Positions 1-10,809 of a stretch of 64,000 nucleotides of DNA are shown one piece after another; within the stretch, counting starts at the first letter, position 1, and every line of letters begins with the position of its first letter. The stretch is taken from NCBI GenBank assembly GCA_036365515.1, contig CM070874.1, positions 28,211,862-28,275,861 on the forward strand. The letters are read 5' to 3'. Made by a program: the position numbers and the translations under genes. The stretch is from Torymus aiolomorphi (Eukaryota > Arthropoda > Insecta > Hymenoptera > Torymidae). The notes under the pieces were generated by a model. It was given only the letters and a program-made list of their open reading frames with translations. It was not told where the DNA came from and searched no databases.

Positions 1-1082
1 TACCGCGCCAGCGCGGCTACCGCGCCAGAGCGGCTCCCGCGCCACTTACCCACCGAGCACTACTTACCGTCCGTCGGTAAGGTAGGGTGCAAAGTCACCA
101 TGCGAGAGGCCCGGTAGAGGGCGCATTGAACATTTACTCCATCGATAAAATGCGTACGTATGTCATGTTGCAGGGGGCATGGGGCCCTCATGTGATGTTA
201 TGTTGTAAGTGAATATAGAATATTTTTATAATATTCATATAGTGTTTAAATTTGTTAATTATAAGTAGTCTTATATTCCGCGCCAGCGCGGCTACCGCGC
301 CAGAGCGGCTCCCGCGCCACTTACCCACCGAGCACTACTTACCGTCCGTCGGTAAGTTAGGGTGCAAAGTCACCATGCGAGAGGCCCGGTAGAGGGCGCA
401 TTGAACATTTACTCCATCGATAAAATGTGTACGTATGTCATGTTGCAGGGGCATGGGGCCCTCATGTGATGTTATGTTGTAAGTGAATATAGAATATTTT
501 TATAATATTCATATAGTGTTTAAATTTGTTAATTATAAGTAGTCTTATATTCCGCGCCAGCCCGGTTGTAGAGGGCGCATTGAACATTTACTCCATCGAT
601 AAAATGTGTACGTATGTCATGTTGCAGGGGGCATGGGGCCCTCATGTGATGTTATGTTGTAAGTGAATATAGAATATTTTTATAATATTCATATAGTGTT
701 TAAATTTGTTAATTATAAGTAGTCTTATATTCCGCGCCAGCCCGGTTGTAGAGGGCGCATTGAACATTTACTCCATCGATAAAATGCATACGTATGTCAT
801 GTTGCAGGGGCATGGGGCCCTCATGTGATGTTATGTTGTAAGTGAATATAGAATATTTTTATAATATTCATATAGTGTTTAAATTTGTTAATTATAAGTA
901 GTCTTATATTCCGCGCCAGCCCGGTTGTAGAGGGCGCATTGAACATTTACTCCATCGATAAAATGCATACGTATGTCATGTTGCAGGGGCATGGGGCCCT
1001 CATATGATGTTATGTTGTAAGTGAATATAGAATATTTTTATAATATTCATATAGTGTTTAAATTTGTTAATTATAAGTAGTC
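1..1082. repeat. Outer tandem array of left inverted arm
   Basis: Units begin near 273, 548, 728 and 907 at the motif TATTCCGCGCCAG. Two longer units (about 275 bp) carry an extra GC-rich cassette of about 95 bp with CCGCGCCAGCGCGG-type direct repeats and the near-palindrome CTTACCGTCCGTCGGTAAG. Three shorter units (about 180 bp) lack it. The AT-rich remainder (TATTTTTATAATATTCATATAGTG) is shared. No coding capacity is evident. The same array occurs inverted at 12208-13585 with one more long unit. Confidence 0.9.
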
Positions 1083-1588
1083 TTATATTTTATAAGTATA
1101 TTTTATCTTAGTATATTCAATCAGTATATTTTATATTGTATAAGATTCTACAAAGATATTTTAAAAAGTTAATGATGAGCAATTCAATGAAATTTATATT
1201 AACAATATTAAATGACTATTTTTAAATTCAAAAGAAACTTTAAAATATTTAAACAAGTTAGTTTTTAAGGAAAATTTTCTATTATAAGAATAAATATTTC
1301 ATAGAGGACATTGGGATGTGGAAACGTTAAGGGAAAATAAAAAAGATATGTAAGATTATTTCATATTTATTAAAAAAGCTTTTTCATATTTATTTAAAAA
1401 AGCTTAAAAGTAATACATAGTAGAATACATCTTAATCTACGAGTATAAAAAGTTTCAAATTAATCTTTATACTATAAAAATATATTTAGAAACTAGTGAA
1501 CATCTTAATTAAAAAGTATTACAATTTAGCAAATAACTTTGAAAATTTAAAATTAAAGTTAAAGAGAAAATTATCTAAAAACTTATAA
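1083..1588. other. AT-rich part of left arm, no gene seen
   Basis: This AT-rich stretch lies between the outer array and the 96-codon gene. It is mirrored at about 11691-12207. It includes a short direct duplication of TTTCATATTTATTAAAAAAGC around 1360-1405. It may hold the 3' end and polyadenylation signal of the leftward genes, but no clear element was identified. Confidence 0.6.
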
Positions 1589-1879
1589 TTATATAAATTC
1601 TAGAAGGCATCCACCTAAAGATTTGACGAAGACTTCTCTATTAACTAATTCTGACTCTATGTTGAGAAGCGCCTCTGGCTTCTCCAGTAATAAAGAATTA
1701 ACTTTACTTGGAAGGAAAATGTCAAAACTACTGTCTAATTCAAGAACAATTTTTAAGCCGTATTTAGTGGATACCTTTTTTAATGAGGTTATCTTATACT
1801 GTTTATTTAGCTCCAAGTCCCGTAGTCGTTTTGTGGGCAGGTATGATGGACTTCTCGCTGCTTCATTTATGAGGTCCAT
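1589..1879 (-). CDS. Small conserved protein of virus-like elements, 96 aa (left copy)
   Basis: The product is an acidic-to-neutral 96-residue protein without signal peptide or membrane segment. A central stretch alternates hydrophobic residues (YKITSL, KIVLELDSSFDIFLPSKV), which suggests a small beta-barrel. I recognise the layout 'L.Y.I..L....T.YG...V.ELD..F..FLP' as typical of small proteins scattered through arthropod mobile elements; a nucleic-acid-binding OB-like fold is a guess. The protein is identical to the right-arm copy at 11400-11690. It lies directly downstream of the 176-codon gene on the same strand, separated by about 60 bases that end in a good 3' splice signal (TTTTTTCAG) just before the ATG. 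Function is unknown. Confidence 0.7.
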   Translation of the reverse strand: MDLINEAARSPSYLPTKRLRDLELNKQYKITSLKKVSTKYGLKIVLELDSSFDIFLPSKVNSLLLEKPEALLNIESELVNREVFVKSLGGCLLEFI

Positions 1880-1940
1880 GACTGAAAAAAGAAATGATAA
1901 ATTATTATTTATATTTTTTTTTATAGAATTACTTACTTAT

Positions 1941-2471
1941 TTATTCTGACGTATCAGAACTTTCAGGGGTTGAATATTGCTCTCTCAAGTCTTCCACCCA
2001 GCGGTATAAAGCGCAAACTATTTCAACTGAACAATTCTGTTTCCACCCGGGACAATGATTAATGCAGGCTAGCGGTCGTATAAATCCAGGAGTTCTTATA
2101 GATGGACAACCCAAATCCTCCAAGTTTCTTATATTATCGAAATAGGGTTGCAGCCAGTGTTTTTTGTGTTCACCTTTGACCCAAATTGTTAATAACGACC
2201 CCTGCGCTTTTTCTTTCAATTTGTCGAAAGCCGTTGACAGGTATGAATACGGCACCTCTCCGTGTTCCCAATGAATTCCGTGCAGATTGGATTGTAAATA
2301 TCTATTTAAAATTTTTACATTCTGGTCTAAATCACTCCAATCACAGGGTGGTTGAAATGTCGCAACGTACGGCACCGGATTTAACGCATTAGGATCTATA
2401 TAAGCAATTTCTTTAAATATAAAATTGCCGTTGTTATCTTTAAAACCTTGTGTATCTACAATTAGTTCCAT
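1941..2471 (-). CDS. RNase H-like-fold candidate protein of Polinton-type elements, 176 aa (left copy)
   Basis: The N-terminus (LIVDTQGFK, then FKEIAY) resembles the first motif of DEDDh-type exonuclease and Maelstrom-like folds, in which an acidic residue on strand one is followed by a conserved E. The middle has a G-I-H-W-E-H-G-E-V-P-Y block, and the C-terminal part is Cys/His-rich (LGCP, ACINHC, NCSVEIVCALYRW). Related genes in this window are 10810-11340, 52850-53551 and 60153-60521. Only a few residues differ from the right-arm copy, which argues for recent homogenisation or duplication. The start is the ATG opening MELIVD, matching the start of the relatives. The fold assignment is inference; family membership within Polinton-type elements is firmer. 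Confidence 0.75.
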   Translation of the reverse strand: MELIVDTQGFKDNNGNFIFKEIAYIDPNALNPVPYVATFQPPCDWSDLDQNVKILNRYLQSNLHGIHWEHGEVPYSYLSTAFDKLKEKAQGSLLTIWVKGEHKKHWLQPYFDNIRNLEDLGCPSIRTPGFIRPLACINHCPGWKQNCSVEIVCALYRWVEDLREQYSTPESSDTSE

Positions 2472-2479
2472 GATAAGTT

Positions 2480-3712
2480 ATATACTGGAAATGTAGATAA
2501 CATTATTTGAATATTATTCAAGAAAAAAAGTAGAGTTAATATAATAGTGTTAAAAGTTAGAGTGAAAGATGTGATAATAACTTATTAATTCATAATACAT
2601 GCAATGTAAAAATTAAAGTCCCTACGGAGAGATTGAAAAGTTAAAGTACAATAGCTGAGAAAATCTTAGAAAAAAAAATATGAACTCATTATAGTGAAAA
2701 AGTTAAAGTAAGAGATGTGAAAATAAATTATAAATTCATGATACGTGCTATGTAAAAAATTAAAGTCCCTAAGAAGAGACTGAAAAGTTAAAGTTCAACA
2801 GCTGAGAATATCTTAGAAAAAATATGAATTCATTAAAGTAAGAAATTTTAAAGTAACTTATAAATTCATGATACGTGCTGTGAAAAAATTAAAGTCCCTA
2901 CAAAGAGACTGAAAAGTTAAAGTTTAATAGCTGAGAATGTCTTAGAAAAAATTAATAATTTATAAATTCACGATACGTGCTATGCAAAAAATTAAAGTTC
3001 CTAAGAAGAGACTGAAAAGTTAAAGTTCAACAGCTGAGAATATCTTAGAAAAAATATGAATTCATTAAAGTAAGAAATTTTAAAGTAACTTATAAATTCA
3101 TGATACGTGTTATGAAAAAATTAAAGTCCCTACAAAGAGACTGAAAAGTTAAAGTTCAACAGCTGAGAATATCTTAGAAAAAATATGAATTTTAAAGTAA
3201 GAAATTTTAAAGTAACTTATAAATTCATGATACGTGCTGTGAAAAAATTAAAGTCCCTACAAAGAGACTGAAAAGTTAAAGTTTAATAGCTGAGAATGTC
3301 TTAGAAAAAATTAATAATTTATAAATTCACGATACGTGCTATGCAAAAAATTAAAGTCCCTAAGAAGAGACTGAAAAGTTAAAGTTCAACAGCTGAGAAT
3401 ATCTTAGAAAAAAATATGAATTCATTAAAGTAAGAAATTTTAAAGTAACTTATAAATTCATGATACGTGTTATGAAAAAAATTAAAGTCCCTACAAAGAG
3501 ACTGAAAAGTTAAAGTTCAACAGCTGAGAATATCTTAGAAAAAATATGAATTCATTAAAGTAAGAAATTTTAAAGTAACTTATAAATTCATGATACGTGT
3601 TATGAAAAAAATTAAAGTCCCTACAGAGAGACTGAAAAGTTAAAGTTCAATAGCTGAGAATGTCTTAGAAAAATGAATAACTTATAAATTCGTGATACGT
3701 GCTATGTAAAAA
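2480..3712. repeat. Inner tandem array of left arm
   Basis: About nine units of roughly 100-150 bp, each containing AAATTAAAGTCCCTA, GAGACTGAAAAGTTAAAGTT, AGCTGAGAATATCTTAG and ATAAATTCATGATACGTG. Unit length alternates because a block with GAATTCATTAAAGTAAGAAATT is present or absent. The array is non-coding. It ends at about 3712, exactly where a truncated integrase reading frame begins. It is mirrored at about 9741-10765. Confidence 0.9.
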
Positions 3713-4348
3713 TTAGAATTTTATAATAAAGAATTTGAAAGTTTAATGCTAAAATATAATATAAATCTATATTCATCCTATAGCAAACTCAAAGCCTCAA
3801 TTTGTGAACGTTTTAATCGTACATTAAAAAACAAAATGTGGAAAAACTTTAGTTTACAAGGCAGTTATAAATGGATAGATATTTTGCAAGACCTAACTTT
3901 ACAGTATAATAATACTAAGCACCGAACGATTGGTATGAAGCCCGCAGATGTTAATTCTACAACAGTTAATAAAGTTTATAATCGTTTATGCATTCATCAG
4001 AAAACCTCTAAACGTCCTTGTAGGCGTGCAAAATTTAAACTTGGTGATAAAGTTCGAATAAGTAAAAATAAAACTGTTTTCGAGAAAGGATATACACCAA
4101 ACTGGTCTACAGAAATTTTTACAATAAATAAAGTATTACCTACATCACCATTTACATATCATTTGAAAGATTATCAAGATAAACCAATCGCTGGCGGATT
4201 CTATGAAGAAGAACTTATGAAGACTAAATATCCTGTTATTTACTTAGTAGAAAAAATTATAAAAAAACATGGCGATAAAATTTATGTAAAATGGTTAGGT
4301 TTTGATAAGTCTCATAATAGTTGGATAAAAAAAGTGATTTATGAATAA
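3710..4348 (+). pseudogene. Polinton integrase, 5'-truncated, C-terminal half with chromodomain
   Basis: The open frame begins right after the TAA at 3707-3709 inside the repeat array. Only the last part of the DDE core is left: the catalytic glutamate in ICERFNRTLK is visible, but both aspartates and the zinc-binding region are absent. The sequence resumes immediately after the position of the second Asp motif. Downstream is the usual DNA-binding region (KLGDKVRISK, FYEEELMKTKYP) and a C-terminal chromodomain-like segment (VEKIIKKHGDKIYVKWLGF). The order of blocks matches the intact integrase at 56274-57353. The protein cannot be catalytic. The break at the array boundary suggests that the arm replaced the 5' half of the gene. 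Confidence 0.9.
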
Positions 4349-4391
4349 ATAAAATTGTAAATAAGATGAACTAATTGTTTTTATTTAATAC

Positions 4392-4593
4392 CTATTTCCT
4401 TACATTTTTTACAAGAATTGGATGCAAAATTTCATTAACTTTATCAATTCTTCTCCTAAAACGTTCTCTGTCACGAGCAATTTGTTCCCATTCTCCACAC
4501 CGAGCCTTATGATATGCAAACCTCCACGCATGCATTACATGAACAGTTAGCTTTTCATCAAAATGTACATTCTTTTTAACACGCATTGGACAC
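4392..4593 (-). CDS. PPP1R15 (GADD34/CReP)-like PP1-recruiting domain, possible last exon
   Basis: An internal ATG at 4586 would give 64 residues ending at the stop near 4392. The sequence shows an RVxF-type PP1 docking motif, KNVHF, followed by TVHVMHAWRFAYHKAR and then GEWEQIARDRERFRRRI. This order and spacing match the conserved C-terminal domain of PPP1R15 proteins, which bind PP1 and direct it to eIF2-alpha; viral relatives are known in herpesviruses (ICP34.5) and African swine fever virus (DP71L). A consensus 3' splice site (ATTTTAG before 4593) sits just upstream and a consensus 5' site lies at the end of the polymerase frame, so it may be spliced in frame as the C-terminus of that protein. 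Alternatively it is a separate small gene. Recognition of the domain is strong; the gene model is inference. Confidence 0.75.
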
Positions 4594-4681
4594 CTAAAAT
4601 AATAAATTTCTATATTACATATGTAGAATATTTACTATAAATTAATATATAAATTACTATTATACAAAAAAATATACTCAC
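4594..4681 (-). other. Candidate 88-nt intron joining polymerase frame to PPP1R15-like exon
   Basis: On the minus strand the polymerase frame ends in AATAA followed by GTGAGTAT, a strong 5' splice site. The interval is very AT-rich and ends in ATTATTTTAG, a good 3' splice site. Removing it keeps the reading frame and replaces the polymerase stop codon. No transcript evidence is available. Confidence 0.5.
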
Positions 4682-7600
4682 TTATTATTTATTTTATAAT
4701 GACCCCATGCTAAAGTATCTATATTATTGTCTTGAACATATCTTTTATCATCATATGGACTTAAGGCAATCTTTAACTGCTTTATAGTTTCTACATTATG
4801 GAGTCGGGATCTTATGGAATACTGTTGTCGTTTTTTAATAGATAAATTTTGCAAACAATCTACAAAATCATCAAACTTTATAGTTTTTTTAACAACTGAA
4901 ACCTTAATACCTTTTATTTTTTTCATATGATCTTGACCATAAACGCGAGTACTGTACATTTTACTTCTTAAGCCAACGAATTCTGTAAGAATCTGACCAT
5001 TACACTCATCTTTCATAAGACCAACAATTTTTTTATTTGCATGAGGCATATTAAAGATGTTTTCACTGGGATAGTCTGAAGTATCAAACTTTGAGAGATT
5101 TTTTTTCATATCAGCATAAAAATCATCACATTCAACAGCATAAATCAAGCTGTCTGTGTCTGTATAAAGAAGCTTACAATTTTCTTTATACATTTTTTTT
5201 CATATAACTATAATGAAAATCATAAATCAGAGTTTTAGAAATGTCTAAAACTGAAAGTCCAACGTAAATTGGTTTATCTAACAAAACTTCAACTTTTTTA
5301 AGCTGGATAGCTACTAAATTTTCATCAAAAATACTAATACTATGAAAAAGGGGACTTGATATTTGTGCTTCTACGCCATACCTTCCAGCCCATTTAGTTG
5401 ATAGCTTGACATCAACACGTTTTCTTACATTCTCCATAGTTTTACCATATACAGCATTATTCATCAATTTGAAAAAGTTTTTTTCAAAATCAGTTCTTGC
5501 TAACGCCCTCATATTACTATTTAAATTGATGTAAGACTTAAGCCATGGAGATTGTTTAAATTTCAATACTTTATGAATTTTAACAAGCTGAAGTCCATTT
5601 TTGACAGCTTGTTTAAGTGATCGATAGTGTATAACATAATTTTTTTTATACGAAAGTGTAGCCAAAAGTTTTTCCTGTTTTGATCCCGGTGGTTTTGCTT
5701 GCTCAGGACAAAAAGGTAAGTCGTTATGAATGTCATGTATTTCTGAAGGATATTCTAAATCTACTTCTAAAATGTACCCGTAAGGTGCATCATCATCTAT
5801 GAAAAAATCTAAATTTTCACAGTCGTCTATCCACTCAAAGGAATCATAAGGGAGACATTGAGTCATTGCCCAACCATATAAATTATTAGCATCTAAATAT
5901 ATTAGATATGTATTTTCTTTATTTTTATCATAATTTTCAGTCATATATTTATGATTTGCAGCTGCGTAGCGATGAGAGCACTGACTTAATCCACCTCTTA
6001 TACCTCTTTCTATGAATAAAATCATATCTATATCAGTTAATAATTTTAATTGTATGCCAGTATACTTTAGCATTGCATCCCATGCAAATCCTGGAGTAGT
6101 ATAATAATGAGCTGGATCTAAACCATATACGTTTATACTTTGATCACGAAAATTTTCAAAAACATCAGCTAATAATAAAACATCTGTCTTCATATAAAGA
6201 TCTGAATATTCTCCAAGGGTATGAATACTAAAGGTATTCCATACTTTTTGTGCATGTTCATAATCTTCATCAGATATGGTTGAACCATTTAGCACACTGA
6301 AAAATTTTGTTTTTTCAGGTAACTCAGTTTCATCCAACTTTTCCCACGAATCCAGGTACTCGTAAGGCAGAACGCCTTTCTTCGTTAAAAGACTGATTTT
6401 TTCTTTTTCTAAAGATGAAAACTCTTTTGAAACAATTTTATATTCACTTAAATATGAAGCTAATTTTTCTAAAGAAGATGGCATAAATCTAAATGAATCT
6501 ACAAAGCGAAATTTAATATCACTTTTCTCAACATGTTTTGTAAAAGAAATATACTTCTCCTTAGTCAATGGAAGTAAATCAACATCACCTTTCATATAAT
6601 TCGATATATCATTAATTATAAAGTGAGCATCATAACCACTTAAGTTATGAAATATCACAGGAATCGTTCTTGAATCTTGATAATTCAAATTACAGTTAGC
6701 ATGAGCAGGACCGCGATATTTTCCTGAGAGATGACAATGATCTCTTACCTTATCACTGTTTTCTAATAATTTGTTACAAATGTGACAAATTTTTGAATTG
6801 AAATAATTAATCATTTCTATCGGTGTTAAAATTGGCATAAATCGTGGGTTTGTATATAAATTAGTAATACGGTCATGTATTACCTTCAATTCACTAGCAA
6901 ACCACATAGCTGGTTTAACCCCACGATAAAATCTATATTCAGATAAAGAGTCATCAAAACTGCACTTCAAATAATATCCTATACTAAACATTTCATGTTT
7001 TTGAAACGATAAAGTATTAGCCAAACCTTCATCTTCCTGGTTTTCTAGTACAGGCTTTAACAGACATTCACAATCTGCATATATTGTGAATGGTAATCTT
7101 TCTTTATAATTAAAATTTTTAAAATAGATGATATCTTTACCTTTTATAGGAAGTTTCACCTTGCAATTATTAATATTCTTACATATTCTTTCATGCTCTT
7201 TTAAATTATTTTCATTAAAGAAAAAATTTAAACATCTATCACATATATATCGCTTCTTTTTTCTATGTGATAAACTTCCTCCTACTAGACGTGATAAATT
7301 TTTTATATATATGTAATGTGATTTCAGCTGTCCCTTAATTGTTTTTTCTAATAAAAGAAGATTTACATGATTTTCTTTTTTTCATGTGTCAAATAAAAGG
7401 GAATCACATTTTTCTCATGCAATCCGAAGACATTAACCGATATTAAAGGGTTTTGTTTTTCAAACTTGAAAATTTTTTTTATCGTAACAGGGAATTCTAT
7501 ACCTGTCATATTTAAATTATTTTCATACTGAAGATAATTGCTAACCCTGTTAGGATGATTTTTACGGTTTACTGGATACAAAGCAGATAATATTGCCCAT

Positions 7601-8408
7601 TTAAAGCATTGATTATCTTTGTTTTGAATATTAATGCAGGCATTTTTTTATCTAAAAATGGTGGTAAAGGTAAATATGAATTACCACTGCGCAATGGATT
7701 GAACTTATTCATATTAATTTGAATATTAATAATAGAATTTAAAGTCCATCCAGAATCTTTTTCTTGAAATTCTTCTACCTCAGCCAAAAGTTTATTTAAA
7801 ACATGATTATCAAACCATTCACTTAAAGATGTACCTAAAACCACTTCAGCGTTTGGCGTATTGAAATGTTTCGTTTCAATACTTTCCTGTGAATCTTCAT
7901 TTACATCAGAAGAAAGTTTCTTGAATGAACAAGATAGTACAGTGTTAATTTTCATGGCACATCGAATATCTTTCAAAATTTTCTTCACTTGTTGGCAGAA
8001 CAATACTGAGGCGTCCTTTAAAAAGGTTGATATATCTATATGTACAAGATTTGCAATTATACTAGTTCTCACCCTTTTATTAAAAGCACTTTCAATATCA
8101 ATCCAACGAACTCGATGCTCGATTTCATCCGTTTTTAAATCTGGTACTATTCCATAACCAGTTTTTCCTATAGCATCAAGCTTTGCTTTGATACTCTCAA
8201 TCCTTGCTATGGCGTATAAAATAGATTGTTTTTGAGCTGTTGTCAGCGTTCTTTTTCTCAATAATTCCCGAAGACTATCTAATGATAAAACACATTGTTC
8301 TACCCATTGTTCAATAACTTCGGAATCCATAGATTTATATATTAAAATATTTTCCACCTCTTCAAAAATTTTCACATGTTCCTGACAAAGATCTTTAACT
8401 TCATCCAT
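4678..8408 (-). pseudogene. Protein-primed type B DNA polymerase of a Polinton-like element, frameshifted
   Basis: One long gene runs from the ATG at 8408, interrupted by about three frameshifts (near 7640, 7370 and 5190). The N-terminal region (8408-7600) has the block HRVRWIDIESAF and later KDSGW, typical of the large polymerase proteins of arthropod elements. A Cys/His finger (CDRC then HERIC, around 7180-7245) precedes the exonuclease domain, with an Exo II-like GYDAHF. Polymerase motifs follow: A as DANNLYG (about 5877-5906), B as NNAVYGKTMENV (about 5425-5465), and C as YTDTDSLIY (about 5140-5166). All key acidic residues are present. Two breaks lie in A/T homopolymers, so assembly error is possible. 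It belongs to a different lineage from the polymerase at 60585-64000. Confidence 0.88.
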
Positions 8409-9740
8409 TTTTTCAAATTAAAAAAGACTTTTTTTCGTAAGTGTATTCTGAAAATTAAAAAATTATGTTATCATTTTAAATAATTATTGATAAAAAAAAA
8501 AAAAGGTGAAGAGAAATTAAAATAATCAATGATTTTGTATAATCAAAGTTAATTATAGTTTGCTAAGTTCTAGTATTATACATTTAAATAAAAAATTTTA
8601 AATAAAATAAACACTTAATTGAAAAGGAATATTTGTGAAATATTGAAAAAATTTAAGTGGAAAAAGAATAATGAACTTGAGAAAAAAAAAGGTTTAAATT
8701 AATTTATATTAACTTACCAATTCGTTTTGAACTTAACTAGTGAAAAGATAGACTTCTGCAGCAACTATCGGTATATTAGATGAAAATCTTTCAAGCTATT
8801 TTCAGACGGTAACGAAAAAATACTCTCAAAGCTCAGTAGCACTTGTCAACTTGAAATAATGAGATGTATCTAAAAAATGTTCAAGTATTATAAACTAATA
8901 GCAAAGCATTAAAAAAAAAATTTAATTTTATAGAACTATAAATGATAAAGTATTAGAGAATTGAAAATTATATATGTTAATACGTTGAAAAGACGAAGTT
9001 ATTATAATCGAAAACTTTAAGTTACATTAATATAATGAAGAGAAAAACTGAATCATTATAAGTTAAACTATAGATCAATAAGCTGTAAGGATTGTATATT
9101 AATAAGCTGAAAATCAAAAGTAATTATATGAAATACTTACGTTTGGTAAGGAGACTAAGCCTCATGGGACTGACGCGCAGCCTTTTATCCACTGTCGGTA
9201 TATAGGTGCGCATGCGCGACAGTTTAAAGATTGATAGATGGCAGTGCACCTGCACGGTATAGTTATTCATTTTAGATTAAAGAAGAAAGATCTATAGATG
9301 ATCGTATGCACATGCGTGGTAACGTAAAAGATTCATAGATGAGTGAGGAAAGATTGGTAGGTGACGAACTGCGCATGACCGAGAAACTTTTAAGTTTGGG
9401 CTGATAAAAAGTATTTACAAACATTTCCTTACTATAAAGGTTAGACGAGCTGGGTCCTAGCCACTCGTTTCTTTTTCTTATTTCAGCTCTAATACTTTTA
9501 ATATAGCATTCTTACAGGTCTTTAATAATTTCTTCTTTCAGGACTTATAATTTAAAAGTTTTAAAGTCTTGAATCTTAATACAACACTTTTCTTACAGTT
9601 ATAAAAAGTAAATTCATTTGTCGAATTAATTCTAAGTTATTTTCACGTCTCATACTTAAACTTTTTCACACTATTCATATTATAAGTCCCTTAGGCATCT
9701 TATACTTACTATTTTAAACTTTCAGATACTTTAACTTTTT
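8409..9740. other. Region upstream of the polymerase, putative promoter/regulatory zone
   Basis: No gene is seen. The first 700 bases are AT-rich. Around 9180-9400 there is a cluster of degenerate GC-rich motifs (GCGCATGCGCG, TGCACCTGCACGG, TGCACATGCGTGG, TGCGCATGACCG), each close to a TAGATG or TAGGTG box. A TATA-like TATAAAGG sits near 9433 facing right. The position between the leftward polymerase and the rightward arm genes would suit a divergent control region, but this is inference. Confidence 0.4.
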
Positions 9741-10765
9741 ACGTATAATGAATTCATATTTTTTCTAAGATATTCTCAGCTGTTGAACTTTAACTTTTCA
9801 GTCTCTTCGTAGGGACTTTAATTTTTACATAGCACGTATCACGAATTTATAAGTTATTCCTTTTTCTAAGATATTCTCAGCTATTGAACTTTAACTTTTC
9901 AGTCTCTCTGTAGGGACTTTAATTTTTTTTCACAGCACGTATCATGAATTTATAAGTTATTTTCAAATCACTTTCTTTAATGAATTCATATTTTTTCTGA
10001 GATATTCTCAGCTGTTGTACTTTAACTTTTCAGTCTCCTCGTAGGGACTTTAATTTTTTACATAGCACGTATCACGAATTTATAAGTTATTCATTTTTCT
10101 AAGACATTCTCAGCTATTGAACTTTAACTTTTCAGTCTCTCTGTAGGGACTTTAATTTTTTCATAACACGTATCATGAATTTATAAGTTACTTTAAAATT
10201 TCTTACTTTAATGAATTCATATTTTTTTCTAAGATATTCTCAGCTGTTGAACTTTAACTTTTCAGTCTCTTCGTAGGGACTTTAATTTTTTACATAGCAC
10301 GTATCACGAATTTATAAGTTATTCCTTTTTCTAAGATATTCTCAGCTATTAAACTTTAACTTTTCAGTCTCTTTGTAGGGACTTTAATTTTTTCATAACA
10401 CGTATCATGAATTTATAAGTTACTTTAAAATTTCTTACTTTAATGAATTCATATTTTTTTCTAAGATATTCTCAGCTGTTGAACTTTAACTTTTCAGTCT
10501 CTTCTTAGGGACTTTAATTTTTTACATAGCACGTATCATGAATTTATAATTTATTTTCACATCTCTTACTTTAACTTTTTCACATATAATGAGTTCATAT
10601 TTTTTTTTTTCTAAGATTTTCTCAGCTATTGTACTTTAACTTTTCAATCTCTCCGTAGGGACTTTAATTTTTTACATTGCATGTATTATGAATTAATAAG
10701 TTATTATCACATCTTTCACTCTAACTTTTAACACTATTATATTAACTCTACTTTTTTTCTTGAAT
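9741..10765. repeat. Inner tandem array of right arm
   Basis: Eight or so copies of GTAGGGACTTTAATTTTTT with flanking AACTTTTCAGTCTCT and GCACGTATCATGAATTTATAAGTTA. This is the inverted counterpart of the array at 2480-3712. Unit sizes again alternate at about 100-150 bp. It is non-coding and lies directly upstream of the rightward 176-codon gene. Confidence 0.9.
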
Positions 10766-10809
10766 AATATTCAAATAATGTTATCTACATTTCCAGTATA
10801 TAACTTATC

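Noticed and set aside
7128..7316. Plus-strand frame of 62 codons over the polymerase
   Set aside because: It is the shadow of the Cys/His finger region of the minus-strand polymerase.
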